Shown: in pieces, positions 12,855-21,156 of the stretch
How the letters are laid out: each line of letters starts with the position of its first letter
Position numbering within the stretch: the stretch's first letter is position 1
Notes under the pieces: generated by a model
The model's database searches: none
The model's input: the letters and a program-made list of their open reading frames with translations, nothing else
Told to the model about the DNA's origin: nothing
Source of the DNA: Roseococcus sp.
Lineage (GTDB): Bacteria; Pseudomonadota; Alphaproteobacteria; Acetobacterales; Acetobacteraceae
Length of the DNA: 32,062 bases
Direction of reading: 5' to 3'
NCBI RefSeq assembly: GCF_019747315.1
Contig: NZ_JAIEQY010000373.1
Coordinates: 1 to 32,062, forward strand
Translations under genes and position numbers: made by a program

Positions 12855-13812
12855 GTCACATTCCCTCCCCCGCCGCACCCTCCTTGCCCTGCCGGCCCTG
12901 CTGCCCCTGGCGGCCCAAGCCCAGGCCTTCCCGGATCGCGGGCTGCGCATGATCGTGCCCTTCCCGCCCGGGGGCGCGGCCGACTTCCTGGGCCGCGTGG
13001 TGGGCGAGCGCATGTCGCGGGGACTGGCCCAGCCCGTCACCGTCGAGAATCGCAGCGGCGCCGGCGGCAATATTGGCACGGCGGCGGCCGCCCAGGCCGA
13101 GCGTGACGGGCAGACGCTGCTGCTGAACGGCGTGCCCATCGCGGTGAACCGCTTCCTGTTCGCGACACTGCCCTTCGATGCGGAGCGTGACTTCACGCCG
13201 CTCGGCATGATCGCGGTCGTGCCCAACATCATGGTGGTGCCGGTGGGGCTGCCGGTGAACAGCGTGGCGGAGTTCGTGGCCCTCGCGCGCACGCGGCCGA
13301 TGAACTATGCCTCGATCGGCAATGGCACCTCGCTGCATCTGGCCGGCGCGCAATTCAGCCTGGCGACGGGGCTGAACCTGACGCATGTGCCCTATCGGGA
13401 GACCGGGGCCGCCAATAACGACCTCATGGCAGGCCGCGTGGAGGTGATGTTCCAGACCATCTCGGCGGCGGCCGAGCTGGTGCGGGGCGGGCGGATGAAG
13501 GCGCTGGCGGTGACGAGTGCCGAGCGCGCGCCCGCCTTTGCGGATGTGCCGACGCTCAGGGAAGCGGGCGTGGACCTGGTCTCGGTCGGCTGGTTCGGGC
13601 TGTTCCTGCCGCGCGGCGTGGCGGTGGATCGTGTGGCGCGGCTGGAGGCGGAATTGCTGGCGGCCGTGCGGGACGAGGCGGTGGCCGCGCGCATCACCGG
13701 CAGCGGGAGCATGCCCCGCGCCATGCCCGGCGCCGAATTCGGTGCCTTCATCGCGGAGGAAACGCGCCGCCTCGGTGAGTTGGTCCGGGCGGCGGGAATC
13801 CGGGCGGACTAA
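12853..13812 (+). CDS. Bug-family (TctC-like) tripartite tricarboxylate transporter substrate-binding protein
   Basis: Bug proteins bind a carboxylate or related ligand in the periplasm, for TctAB-type carriers or for sensing. The 319-residue precursor has a signal peptide with an n-region PRR and AQAQA cleavage site (about residue 25). The family core follows: GLRMIVPFPPGGAADFLGR, VTVENRSGAGGNIGTAAAA, the FTPLGMIAVVPNI region, LTHVPYRETGAANNDLMAGRV split across 175-195, and LREAGVDLVSVGWFGLFLP. No TctA or TctB gene is near, which is usual for the expanded Bug families of beta- and alphaproteobacteria. The start at 12853 fits the signal peptide; the preceding ribosome site is weak (GGCGAG). 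The ligand is unknown. Confidence 0.9.
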   Translation: MSHSLPRRTLLALPALLPLAAQAQAFPDRGLRMIVPFPPGGAADFLGRVVGERMSRGLAQPVTVENRSGAGGNIGTAAAAQAERDGQTLLLNGVPIAVNRFLFATLPFDAERDFTPLGMIAVVPNIMVVPVGLPVNSVAEFVALARTRPMNYASIGNGTSLHLAGAQFSLATGLNLTHVPYRETGAANNDLMAGRVEVMFQTISAAAELVRGGRMKALAVTSAERAPAFADVPTLREAGVDLVSVGWFGLFLPRGVAVDRVARLEAELLAAVRDEAVAARITGSGSMPRAMPGAEFGAFIAEETRRLGELVRAAGIRAD

Positions 13813-13820
13813 CTCCCGGG

Positions 13821-13864
13821 GTCCGGGGCCTCTCGGCCCCGGCGGGTCCAGGGCAGAGCCCTGG
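13821..13864. terminator. Double-hairpin bidirectional terminator between convergent genes
   Basis: CCGGGGCC / GGCCCCGG (13823-13830 and 13835-13842, loop TCTC) is followed by CCAGGGC / GCCCTGG (13848-13854 and 13858-13864, loop AGA). It fills the 57-base gap between two genes that end toward each other. The second hairpin repeats the right half of family A copy 3 (7757-7775), one base pair shorter. Confidence 0.75.
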
Positions 13865-13869
13865 TGCTT

Positions 13870-14898
13870 CTATGCGAGCCGCCGCTCAGCCGCCGGCGGC
13901 AGGAACCGATCCGTGTAGAACCTGTCGGGCGAAGGCATATCGCCGAGGTTGTAGGCCAGCTTCACCGCCTCGATCTGCCGCTGGAAGCGCGGCGCCTCGA
14001 TGACGCCGAGGCCCAGGCGGCGGACGTTGGGGCTATCCACCAGCTCCGACATCGCCATGTCCTGGCGTACCGTCTCGATCGCGACATCCGTGAGCTGCTC
14101 GCGCGCGCGGAGCGCCTCGATCGCGGCGGGGCGGTTGGCGAAGGCCCAGCGCATGGAGCGCAGCATGCCATGCGTCACGGCGCGCACCGCATCGGGGTTG
14201 CGCTCCATGTAGGTGCGGGTGGTGAGCAGGACGGAGCCATAGAAGAAATCGAGCCCGTGCTCGCGGTAGCGGAAGATGCGCTGCGCCGGCAGGTCCATGC
14301 CGAGTGCGCGCAGCGACAGCGCGGTGGAGGTGACGAAGCCCGTGATGCCATCGGCGCGGCGCTGCACCAGCATGGGCTCGCGCAGCTCGGGCGCCACCGA
14401 CATCCAGTTGATGGAGCTGAAGGGGATGTTGTTCACGGCCGCAAAGGCCGGGAAGACCTGGCGGCCGCCGTCGAATTCGGGTGCCGCCAGCGTGCGGCCG
14501 GCGAGCATGGAGATGCTGGTGATGGGGCCATCGGCGCGGACGGTGACGGCGGTCGGCGCCTGGTCCCAGAGGAGGCTGACCGCGATCAGGTCATTGTTGG
14601 GGTTCTGCGACATGAAGCGCAGCACGGGTGTCGGGTCGGCCATCGCCATGTCGAAGGTGCCGGCGGACATGTCGAGCGGCACGCGGGCCGAGCCGAAGCC
14701 GCGGCTGATGGTGATGTCCACGCCCGCCTCGCGGAAGAAGCCCTGGCGCTCGCCGGCGATGCCGAAGGCGTAGGGGCCGTTCAGGATCCAGTCGAAGGCG
14801 AAGCGCACGGTGGGGCGCGCCTGGGCATTGGCGACATGCGGGGCGGCGAGGATGAGGGGCGCGCCGAGCAGGGTGCGGCGAGGCAGGCGAAACTCCAT
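13870..14898 (-). CDS. ABC transporter substrate-binding protein, NMT1/THI5-like
   Basis: This 342-residue periplasmic binding protein belongs to the SsuA/ThiY/NMT1 superfamily. It has a signal peptide (RRTLLGAPLILAAPHVANAQA), then VRFAFDWILNGPYAFGIAGERQGFFREAGVDI split over residues 32-65, and the FDMAMADPTPVLRF segment. This layout matches binding proteins for pyrimidine-type thiamin precursors and other small N- or S-compounds. The ATG at 14898 has AGGAG eight bases upstream; an open extension to 14937 has none. It is divergent from rutB across 264 bases and has no adjacent permease. It may share the ABC permease and ATPase at 18417-19962, a possibility rather than something seen. Ligand is unproven. 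Confidence 0.86.
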   Translation of the reverse strand: MEFRLPRRTLLGAPLILAAPHVANAQARPTVRFAFDWILNGPYAFGIAGERQGFFREAGVDITISRGFGSARVPLDMSAGTFDMAMADPTPVLRFMSQNPNNDLIAVSLLWDQAPTAVTVRADGPITSISMLAGRTLAAPEFDGGRQVFPAFAAVNNIPFSSINWMSVAPELREPMLVQRRADGITGFVTSTALSLRALGMDLPAQRIFRYREHGLDFFYGSVLLTTRTYMERNPDAVRAVTHGMLRSMRWAFANRPAAIEALRAREQLTDVAIETVRQDMAMSELVDSPNVRRLGLGVIEAPRFQRQIEAVKLAYNLGDMPSPDRFYTDRFLPPAAERRLA

Positions 14899-15162
14899 GC
14901 GGAAACTCCTTTGCGCGCGGGCGACGATGCGGCCCATTCAGATGCATGACATTTCCGCCTGCCGCGCGCCGGCGGCAAGCACGAAGGCCGGGCTGGCGGC
15001 GAGGCTCGGACGGGTTCCGCCCGCGGCCTCGGCAACTGCTTCCAGGATTGCCTTTTCGTAAGGCAGAGCTGCGCCCCCGCGCGCGAGGCCAGGGGGCGCC
15101 GAGGCTGGCCGGGCCGGCCCGCGTCAGCGCATGATGCCGGAGAGCCAAGGAGTGCGCCCCCA
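14899..15162. promoter_or_regulatory. Divergent intergenic region between the NMT1-like gene and rutB
   Basis: These 264 bases hold no credible gene and must contain both divergent promoters. I see an imperfectly informative GC-rich inverted repeat TGCCGC / GCGGCA (14960-14965 and 14972-14977) and a GATGCATGAC palindrome near 14941-14950. I found no convincing promoter boxes. The ribosome site of rutB is AAGGAG, about 11 bases before its ATG. Confidence 0.4.
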
Positions 15163-15882
15163 ATGTCAGAGCCCGCCGGATATGCCCCCGCCGCCATGCG
15201 CGAGGCCGTGACGCTGCCGGCCCGGCCCGAGCCCATCCGCCTCAACCCGGCCGAGACCGCGATGATCATCGTGGACATGCAGAACGCATATGCCTCGCCG
15301 GGCGGGTATCTCGACATCGCGGGCTTCGACATTGCGGGCTGCGAGAAGGTGATCGCGCGCGCGGCGGTGGCGGCCGATGCGGCGCGCCGCGCGGGCATCC
15401 TGGTGATCTATTTCCAGAATGGCTGGGACCCGGATTACAAGGAAGCCGGCACGCCGGGCTCGCCCAACTGGCACAAGTCCAATGCGCTGAAGACCATGCG
15501 CAAGCGGCCCGAGCTGGCCGGCACGCTGCTGGCCAAGGGCGGCTGGGATTACGCGCTGGTGGAGGCGCTGGCGCCGAAGCCTGGTGACCTGGTGGTGCCC
15601 AAGCCGCGTTATTCCGGTTTCTTCAACACGAATATCGACAGCCTGCTGCGCGCGCGCGGCATCCGCAACATCGTCTTCACCGGCGTGGCGACGAATGTCT
15701 GCGTCGAAAGCTCGCTGCGCGATGCCTTCCACCTGGAATATTTCGGCGTGGTGCTGGAGGATGCGACGCATGCGGCGGGCCCCGATTTCGCGCAGAAGGC
15801 CGCGCTCTACAACATCGAGACCTTCTTCGGATGGGTCTCCACCGTCGCGGATTTCTGCGGCGCCATCGGCCAGAGGCCGTAA
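15163..15882 (+). CDS. rutB: Ureidoacrylate amidohydrolase RutB
   Basis: RutB hydrolyses (Z)-3-ureidoacrylate (or its peracid) in the Rut pathway of uracil breakdown, releasing carbamate and aminoacrylate. The 239-residue cysteine hydrolase of the isochorismatase superfamily has the triad D38 (IIVDMQNAY), K147 ([10 protein letters not shown]) and C180 ([13 protein letters not shown]). Stretches such as [34 protein letters not shown] and [10 protein letters not shown] read nearly as in E. coli RutB, so the assignment is firm. An N-terminal tail of about 15 residues precedes the conserved part. It is followed by rutC after 36 bases and rutD, and no rutA is upstream. Confidence 0.95.
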   Translation: MSEPAGYAPAAMREAVTLPARPEPIRLNPAETAMIIVDMQNAYASPGGYLDIAGFDIAGCEKVIARAAVAADAARRAGILVIYFQNGWDPDYKEAGTPGSPNWHKSNALKTMRKRPELAGTLLAKGGWDYALVEALAPKPGDLVVPKPRYSGFFNTNIDSLLRARGIRNIVFTGVATNVCVESSLRDAFHLEYFGVVLEDATHAAGPDFAQKAALYNIETFFGWVSTVADFCGAIGQRP

Positions 15883-15918
15883 CAGTAAATCGGACAATCT
15901 CCCGAGTAGGAAACCGCC

Positions 15919-16305
15919 ATGCCCTTCGCCCCCGTCATTCCCGCCGGTTCCGGCAAGCCGCTCGCGCCCTATTCGCCGGGTGCCATGGCCGATGGCGTGC
16001 TCTATGTCTCGGGCACGCTGCCCTTCGACAAGGACAACAACGTGATGCATCTGGGCGACGCGAGCGCCCAGACGCGCCTGGTGCTGGAGACGATCAAGTC
16101 GGTGGTGGAAGCCGCCGGCGGCACCATGGCCGATGTGGTGATGAACCACATCTTCCTGACCGATTGGGCGAACTACGCCGCGCTGAACGCCGTCTATGCC
16201 GAGTATTTCCCGGGCGACAAGCCGGCGCGCTACTGCATCCAGTGCGGCCTGGTGAAGCCGGGCGCGCTCGTCGAGATCGCGACCGTGGCGCATATCGGCA
16301 AGTGA
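15919..16305 (+). CDS. rutC: RidA-family 3-aminoacrylate deaminase RutC
   Basis: RutC speeds removal of the toxic intermediate 3-aminoacrylate, giving malonic semialdehyde and ammonia. The 128-residue protein follows the RidA fold and matches E. coli RutC closely: [63 protein letters not shown] split across 85-106, and [20 protein letters not shown]. The conserved Arg of KPAR and the Glu of VEIATVAH line the ligand pocket in Rid proteins. The ATG at 15919 follows GTAGGAAACCGCC. Its stop overlaps the GTG start of rutD by four bases (GTGA), so the two are translationally coupled. Confidence 0.95.
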   Translation: MPFAPVIPAGSGKPLAPYSPGAMADGVLYVSGTLPFDKDNNVMHLGDASAQTRLVLETIKSVVEAAGGTMADVVMNHIFLTDWANYAALNAVYAEYFPGDKPARYCIQCGLVKPGALVEIATVAHIGK

Positions 16306-17066
16306 ATTACGAACTGACCGGAAGCGGCGAGGAGGTCGTCGTCCTCTCCGCCGGGCTGGGCGGTGCGGCCGCCTTCTGGGCGCCGCAACGCGCGGCGCTG
16401 GAGCAGCGCTTCCGCGTGCTGGCCTTCGACCAGCGCGGCACGGGCCGCAATGCCGAGGCGCTGCCCGAGGGCTACACCATCGGGCACATGGCCGATGACG
16501 TGATCGAGGTGATGGATGCGGCGGGTGTCTCCCGCGCGCATGTCCTGGGGCATGCGCTGGGCGGGTTGGTCGGGCTCGACCTCGGGCGGCGCTTTCCGGA
16601 GCGCGTGGGCCGGCTCGTGCTGGTGAATGCCTGGGCGCGCGTGGACCGGCATTCCGAACGCTGCTTCGAGATCCGCATCGGTATCCTGAACAGCCAGGGG
16701 CCGGCCGCCTACGTCGCGGCGCAGCCGCTGTTCCTGCACACCGCACCCTACATGTCCGCCCATCACGACAAGGTCAACGCCGAGGTCGCGCATGGCACGG
16801 CGCATTTCCAGGGTCCCGGAAACCTGCTGAAGCGCATCGGCGCGCTGCGGGGTTTTGATGGGCGGGATGACTTGGCGCGGATCACGGCGCCCACGCTGGT
16901 CGCGGCCTCGCGCGACGACCTGCTGGTGCCTTACACCGCGTCGGAAATCCTGGCGGCAGGGTTGCCGAACGCCGAGCTGTGGCTGACGCCCGAGGGCGGG
17001 CATGCCTTTTCCGTGGAGCAGCCGGAGGCCTTCAACGCGAAGCTGATGGCGTTCCTGCTCAGCTAG
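16302..17066 (+). CDS. rutD: Alpha/beta-hydrolase RutD, putative carbamate hydrolase of the Rut pathway
   Basis: RutD is reported to speed breakdown of a Rut intermediate. The 254-residue protein aligns by eye with E. coli Rut[61 protein letters not shown] and DDLLVP. The nucleophile-elbow position, G83-H84-A85-L86-G87, carries Ala where ordinary serine hydrolases have Ser; as I recall E. coli RutD has the same GHALG. The late His234 in GGHAFSV is kept. The GTG start at 16302 overlaps the rutC stop. The 3' end overlaps the convergent amidohydrolase gene by eight bases (17059-17066). Confidence 0.92.
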   Translation: MNYELTGSGEEVVVLSAGLGGAAAFWAPQRAALEQRFRVLAFDQRGTGRNAEALPEGYTIGHMADDVIEVMDAAGVSRAHVLGHALGGLVGLDLGRRFPERVGRLVLVNAWARVDRHSERCFEIRIGILNSQGPAAYVAAQPLFLHTAPYMSAHHDKVNAEVAHGTAHFQGPGNLLKRIGALRGFDGRDDLARITAPTLVAASRDDLLVPYTASEILAAGLPNAELWLTPEGGHAFSVEQPEAFNAKLMAFLLS

Positions 17067-18420
17067 CGAAGGCGGCCTTCGCCTCCGGCATCTCCCACAC
17101 CTTGCGGATGGCGGCGGCACCCTCGGCCACCACGCTCGCCTCATCCACCAGGCGGTGCTTGCCGCCGGCCAGCACCAGGCGGCCATCCACCACCAGCGCA
17201 TCCAGCTCCGCCCGATGGCCGAGCCAGACCAGCGCGCGCACCGGATCGGCCATGGGCTGGAGGTGGGGGTGGGTGAGGTCCACCACGGTCAGGTCAGCGG
17301 TGGCGCCGAGCGTGATGCGCCCCAGATCGGGCCGCGCCACGGCATCGGCCGCGACATGGGTGACGGCGCCGAGCAGGTCGCCCGCCTTGGCCACATCGGC
17401 GCGGCCGGCTTCCAGCTTGGAGATCATGCCGGCGGCGCCGAGTTCGCCCAGCAGGTCCATGTTGTAGCCATCCGTGCCGATGATGGTGCGGATGCCAGCC
17501 GCCGCGAAACGCCCATAGGGCGCGAAGACGCCGCCGCGGGCGAAGGTGCGCGGGCAGTTCACGACCGTGGTGCCGGTGCGGGCCAGCAGGGCCAGATCCT
17601 CGGCGTCGCTGTGGATGCAATGGGCGGCGATGAGATCGGGCCCCAGCAGGCCCACGCGCTCCAGATACTGGACCGGCGTGCAGCCATGGCGCTGGACGCA
17701 GAGCGCCACCTCATCGGCACTTTGCGCGACATGCACGGTGATGGGCACGCCGAGCGCGCGGGCGCGCGTCACGGCGGCGCGCAGCAATTCGGGGCCGCAG
17801 GTGTCCGTCGCATGCGGGCTCATGGCGAGGCGGATGCGGCCTTCGCCCTGCCCGTCCCAGCGGTCACGCAGGCGGTCCCATTCGAGCAGGTCGGCATTGC
17901 CGTCGTCATTGCCGATGGTCGCGTATTCCATCACGCCATCGGCGCCCATGCGCGGATCGGCGGAGGAGAAGACATAGGGCGCGCCCCAGAAGCGCAGGCC
18001 GAGTTCCAGCGCCGCCTGGAACATCTCCGGGATGCCGTTGCGGAAGGGCTCCAGCAGAGAAGTGGCGCCGCCCTTCATCACCTGGAGCAGGCCAAGGCGT
18101 GCGGCGGCGAGGCGCTCGGCGGAGGACAGGCCGTTCAGGCCGAGGCGCGAGAGCGGCATCAGCAGGCGATAGACCAGGCTCGCCTCATCGCCGCTCGCGC
18201 CATCCTCGGTGCGGTTGCGGACGACCATCTCGGAGAAGCAGTGGTTGTGCAGGTTCATCAGGCCCGGCAGCACGAAGCGGCCAGGGGCGTCGAGCACCGT
18301 CTCGGCGCGGGGCTGGCTGGGGGTGATGGCGGTGATGCGGCCACCCTCCATCAGCACCCAATGGTCGGGCAGCACGCCGGAGGGGGTCAGCACATGGCTG
18401 CCAAAAATGGCGAGGCTCAT
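17059..18420 (-). CDS. Amidohydrolase, cytosine deaminase/TRZ-ATZ (SsnA-like) branch
   Basis: This 453-residue metal-dependent hydrolase of the amidohydrolase superfamily would deaminate or dechlorinate an N-heterocycle. The barrel motif HxH is H58-N-H60 in LMNLHNHCFSE, with H230 (ITVHVAQSADE), H267/H270 (AAHCIHSDAED) and D317 (IGTDGYN). The flanking beta-sandwich is seen in VLMEGGRITAI near the start and ADLTVVDL late. The start ATG has AGGAGG upstream and overlaps the permease stop (ATGA), so it is the last gene of the ABC operon. That position suggests its substrate is what the transporter imports, perhaps an aminopyrimidine such as cytosine. Guanine, melamine or ATZ-type substrates remain possible. 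Confidence 0.85.
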   Translation of the reverse strand: MSLAIFGSHVLTPSGVLPDHWVLMEGGRITAITPSQPRAETVLDAPGRFVLPGLMNLHNHCFSEMVVRNRTEDGASGDEASLVYRLLMPLSRLGLNGLSSAERLAAARLGLLQVMKGGATSLLEPFRNGIPEMFQAALELGLRFWGAPYVFSSADPRMGADGVMEYATIGNDDGNADLLEWDRLRDRWDGQGEGRIRLAMSPHATDTCGPELLRAAVTRARALGVPITVHVAQSADEVALCVQRHGCTPVQYLERVGLLGPDLIAAHCIHSDAEDLALLARTGTTVVNCPRTFARGGVFAPYGRFAAAGIRTIIGTDGYNMDLLGELGAAGMISKLEAGRADVAKAGDLLGAVTHVAADAVARPDLGRITLGATADLTVVDLTHPHLQPMADPVRALVWLGHRAELDALVVDGRLVLAGGKHRLVDEASVVAEGAAAIRKVWEMPEAKAAFAS

Positions 18421-19247
18421 GCGCGTTCCTCCTGGGCGGCCCATGGGAAAAACACGCGCTCCACCACAACCACCGCCTGGAAGAGCACGATGCCGAGGAA
18501 GGAGAGGATGAGCAGCGCGCCGAAGGCGAGCGACGTCCGGAAGAAGGCCGTGGCTGACATGATCTGGTAGCCCAGGCCCTGGTCGGCCGCGACAAATTCC
18601 CCAACCACCGCGCCGACGACGGAAAAGGTCATGGCGAGCTTGAGGCCGCTGAAGACGAAAGGCACCGAATAGGGCAGTCGCACCAGGAATAACTGCTGGA
18701 AGCGGGAGGCGCGCAGTGAGCGGCTGAGCTCGATCAGCTCGGGCGGCGCCGCCAGCAGCCCCGTCGCGGTCGAGATCACCAGCGGGAAGAAGGCGACGAG
18801 GAAGGTGACCGTGACGCGCGACGCCTCACCCGCGCCGAGTGCCAGCACCAGGATCGGCGCCAGCGCCACCTTGGGGATGCTCTGGATGAGGACGAGGATG
18901 GGATAGACCGCGTGCGCCACGTTCGGCGAGGAGGTCACCAATACGGCCAGCGGCAGGCTCACGATGATGGAGATCACGAAGCCCAGCAGGATGGTGGTGA
19001 GCGTGGAGCCGGTGTGGCGCAGCATCACCTCCCAGGCTTCCATCGTGGCGGCGTAGATCGCGGTCGGCGCGGGCAGGATGTATTCGGGAATGCCGAAGGC
19101 GCGGACCACGAATTCCCACACGACAAACAGCGCGATGACGGCAAGCGTCGGCACTACCACCGGGCGCAGCGCCTGGCGCAGCTTGCGCGCGCGGCGGTCA
19201 GGCCGCGACGGGGCGCCCGAAGATATGGCTGCGGATGCGTTCGGCAC
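18417..19247 (-). CDS. ABC transporter permease, NMT1/SsuC-like
   Basis: The protein has about six membrane segments: TLAVIALFVVWEFVV, TLTTILLGFVISIIVSLPLAV, a central EAA-type loop near ELIELSRSLRASRFQQLFLVRLP split over the middle, and LILSFLGIVLFQAVVVV. It belongs to the BPD_transp_1 family that pairs with NMT1/SsuA-like binding proteins. The start is uncertain. No ATG lies near, and the frame is open to 19307. The GTG at 19247 has GAGGAG ten bases upstream and gives 276 residues, the usual size. A later GTG at 19160 would start just before the first helix. It overlaps the ATPase 3' end, and its stop overlaps the amidohydrolase start. Confidence 0.88.
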   Translation of the reverse strand: MPNASAAISSGAPSRPDRRARKLRQALRPVVVPTLAVIALFVVWEFVVRAFGIPEYILPAPTAIYAATMEAWEVMLRHTGSTLTTILLGFVISIIVSLPLAVLVTSSPNVAHAVYPILVLIQSIPKVALAPILVLALGAGEASRVTVTFLVAFFPLVISTATGLLAAPPELIELSRSLRASRFQQLFLVRLPYSVPFVFSGLKLAMTFSVVGAVVGEFVAADQGLGYQIMSATAFFRTSLAFGALLILSFLGIVLFQAVVVVERVFFPWAAQEERA

Positions 19248-19962
19248 AGCGCGCGAACTCCTCGGTTGAGACCTGGGTGAAGCTGCGCGGGCGCGGCAGG
19301 GCCACATCCACGATATCGGCCACGCGGCCGGGGCGGGGGCTCATCGTCACCACCTGGTCGGCCAGGATCACCGCCTCGGTGATGGAATGGGTGACGAAGA
19401 GGATGGTGCAGGGGCGCTGCGTCCAGAGGCGCAGCAGCTCCAGGCTCATCTCCTCGCGCGTGAGGGCATCGAGCGCGCCGAAGGGCTCGTCCATCAGCAG
19501 GATGCGCGGCTGATGCACCAGCGCGCGGCAGATGGCGACGCGCTGCTGCATGCCGCCCGAGAGCTCGCGCGGCGTCTTGCGCTCGAAGCCCGCAAGGCCG
19601 GCCATGGCGAGCAATTCGCGCGCGCGGGCGGTGCCGGCGGCATCCAGCTTGCCCAGGATGCGCAGGGGAAACAGCACATTGGTCAGCACATCGGCCCAGG
19701 GCAGCAGGGTGGGCGCCTGGAAGACGAAGCCGACATCGGGGTGCGGCGCCGTCACCTCGCGGCCGTCGAGCATGACCTGCCCCTCGGTCTTGGGGACGAG
19801 GCCGGCGACGAGGCGCAGCAGGGTGGACTTGCCGCAGCCCGATTGGCCGACGAGGGCGGTGAAGCTGCCCTCGGGCACGGTCAGCGAGACGCCGGCGAGC
19901 GCCTGCACCTCATTCCCATCGGCCGCCTCGAAGCGCTTGCCGACGCCATTCAGCTGGATCAA
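19198..19962 (-). CDS. ABC transporter ATP-binding protein, SsuB/TauB-like
   Basis: The 254-residue ATPase energises import through the downstream permease. All nucleotide-binding motifs are visible: Walker A GQSGCGKST (39-47), Q-loop Gln82 (FVFQAPTLLPW), signature LSGGMQQ (134-140), Walker B ILLMDEP (154-160) and switch His192 (FVTHSITEA). The phrase PTLLPWADVLTNV is typical of nitrate/sulfonate/taurine-type ATPases. The start is TTG at 19962, with AAGGGGG upstream and only 12 bases after the binding-protein gene. It forms a tight operon with the binding protein, permease and amidohydrolase. Confidence 0.94.
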   Translation of the reverse strand: MIQLNGVGKRFEAADGNEVQALAGVSLTVPEGSFTALVGQSGCGKSTLLRLVAGLVPKTEGQVMLDGREVTAPHPDVGFVFQAPTLLPWADVLTNVLFPLRILGKLDAAGTARARELLAMAGLAGFERKTPRELSGGMQQRVAICRALVHQPRILLMDEPFGALDALTREEMSLELLRLWTQRPCTILFVTHSITEAVILADQVVTMSPRPGRVADIVDVALPRPRSFTQVSTEEFARCAERIRSHIFGRPVAA

Positions 19963-19974
19963 GGCGCGCCCCCT

Positions 19975-20994
19975 TCAGCGCGGCGGGGGAACGAAGCGGG
20001 TGTCCACGAACTGGCCGACATCGGCATCGGCCGGATGGTTCTGCGAGAGCGCGACGACGCGATAGGTCTCCTGCAGGCGCGCGCGGTCGGCCTGGCCGAA
20101 ATTGGCGAGCGCCTGGGCGTCGGGGAACATGTATTCGAACATGATCCGCATGCTGCCGGCCGCGTCATCGGCCGCGACATCGGGGTGGCGGCGGTTATGC
20201 AGCCGCGCCGCCTCATCCACATTGTCCTTCGCCCAGAGATAGGATTCATGCACGGCGGCGAGGAAGCGGCGGACGAGGTCGGGATTGGTGCGGATCGTCT
20301 CCTCCGTCGCGGTCCAGCAATAGGAGTAGATGCGGAAGCCATGCTCGGCGAAGGGAATGGCGCGGATGCGCTGGCCCATCCGCTCGGCCTGCTTGTTCTG
20401 GTAATAGAGGTGCGTCGCGAAAAGCGGCGCGCCATCCACGCGGCGGGTGATGAGCATGGGCGCCATGGCCGCCGAATCCACCGTGATCCAGCGCACCGTC
20501 GCGGGGTCCAGCCCGTTCATGCGGGCGACCAGCGGGAAGTAGATGAAGTGGCTGTTGCCCGGCGTCGTCGCCAGCGTGCGGCCGGCGAGCTGCTGGATGC
20601 TGGTGATGCCGCTGCTCTCCAGCACGAAGAGCGAATGCGGCGACATCGCGTGCTGCATCATGATGCAGCGCACCGGCGCATTCTCGCGGATGCGGGCATC
20701 CATCACGGCCGAGATGTCGCCATCGCCAAAGGGCGATGCGCCGGCCGCGATGCGGCGCACCGCATCGCCCGAGCCGCGGCCCGTGCTGTAGGTCAGCTCG
20801 ATGTTGTTGCGGCGGAAGACGCCGCGCTCGATTCCCGCCGAGATGGGCGCGTATTCGCCCGTCGGCAGCCAGGAATACTGGAAATGCACGCGCTCCTGCG
20901 CCCAGGCGGGGGAGGCGCCCAGCAGCAGCGCCGCGGCGGTGAAGGAGCGGCGGAAAATCCGGGCCATGCGGCCGGCATGCGTGGCGTGCGTCAT
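19975..20994 (-). CDS. ABC transporter substrate-binding protein, NMT1-like, first gene of the operon
   Basis: The 339-residue precursor has a signal peptide with an RR-containing n-region (ARIFRRSFTAAALLLGASPAWAQ). The mature part begins RVHFQYSWLPTGEYAPISAGIERGVFR across residues 36-62, the NMT1/THI5-like pattern. The segment ESSGITSIQQLAGRTLATTP is the usual second motif. It is the binding component for the ATPase and permease that follow; the ligand would be a small heterocycle, sulfonate or similar. It differs clearly from the NMT1-like protein at 13870-14898, so they are not recent duplicates. The ATG at 20994 has AAGGGG upstream; an inner ATG at 20967 also fits the signal. Confidence 0.9.
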   Translation of the reverse strand: MTHATHAGRMARIFRRSFTAAALLLGASPAWAQERVHFQYSWLPTGEYAPISAGIERGVFRRNNIELTYSTGRGSGDAVRRIAAGASPFGDGDISAVMDARIRENAPVRCIMMQHAMSPHSLFVLESSGITSIQQLAGRTLATTPGNSHFIYFPLVARMNGLDPATVRWITVDSAAMAPMLITRRVDGAPLFATHLYYQNKQAERMGQRIRAIPFAEHGFRIYSYCWTATEETIRTNPDLVRRFLAAVHESYLWAKDNVDEAARLHNRRHPDVAADDAAGSMRIMFEYMFPDAQALANFGQADRARLQETYRVVALSQNHPADADVGQFVDTRFVPPPR

Positions 20995-21156
20995 CGAGGC
21001 CCCTTGGTGTGGCGTGAAGTGATGTGTGCAGCGCTATTCCCTGGGCAGGGAGGCTAGGCCCGGGTCGCTTCATTGCGCAAGTGATTGTCCTTGCCCCTGG
21101 CCCCTCTTTCACGTCACGATCCATCGGCCGGGAACAAGAACCTGAGGAAGCAATCC

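Noticed and set aside
14960-14977. TGCCGC-N6-GCGGCA as an operator between the NMT1-like gene and rutB
   Set aside because: Six-base arms made only of GC-rich bases are common in this composition; kept only as a remark in the intergenic entry.
17155-18570. Plus-strand open frame opposite the deaminase-like gene
   Set aside because: The minus-strand gene has all metal ligands and couples to its neighbour; the plus frame is low-complexity shadow.
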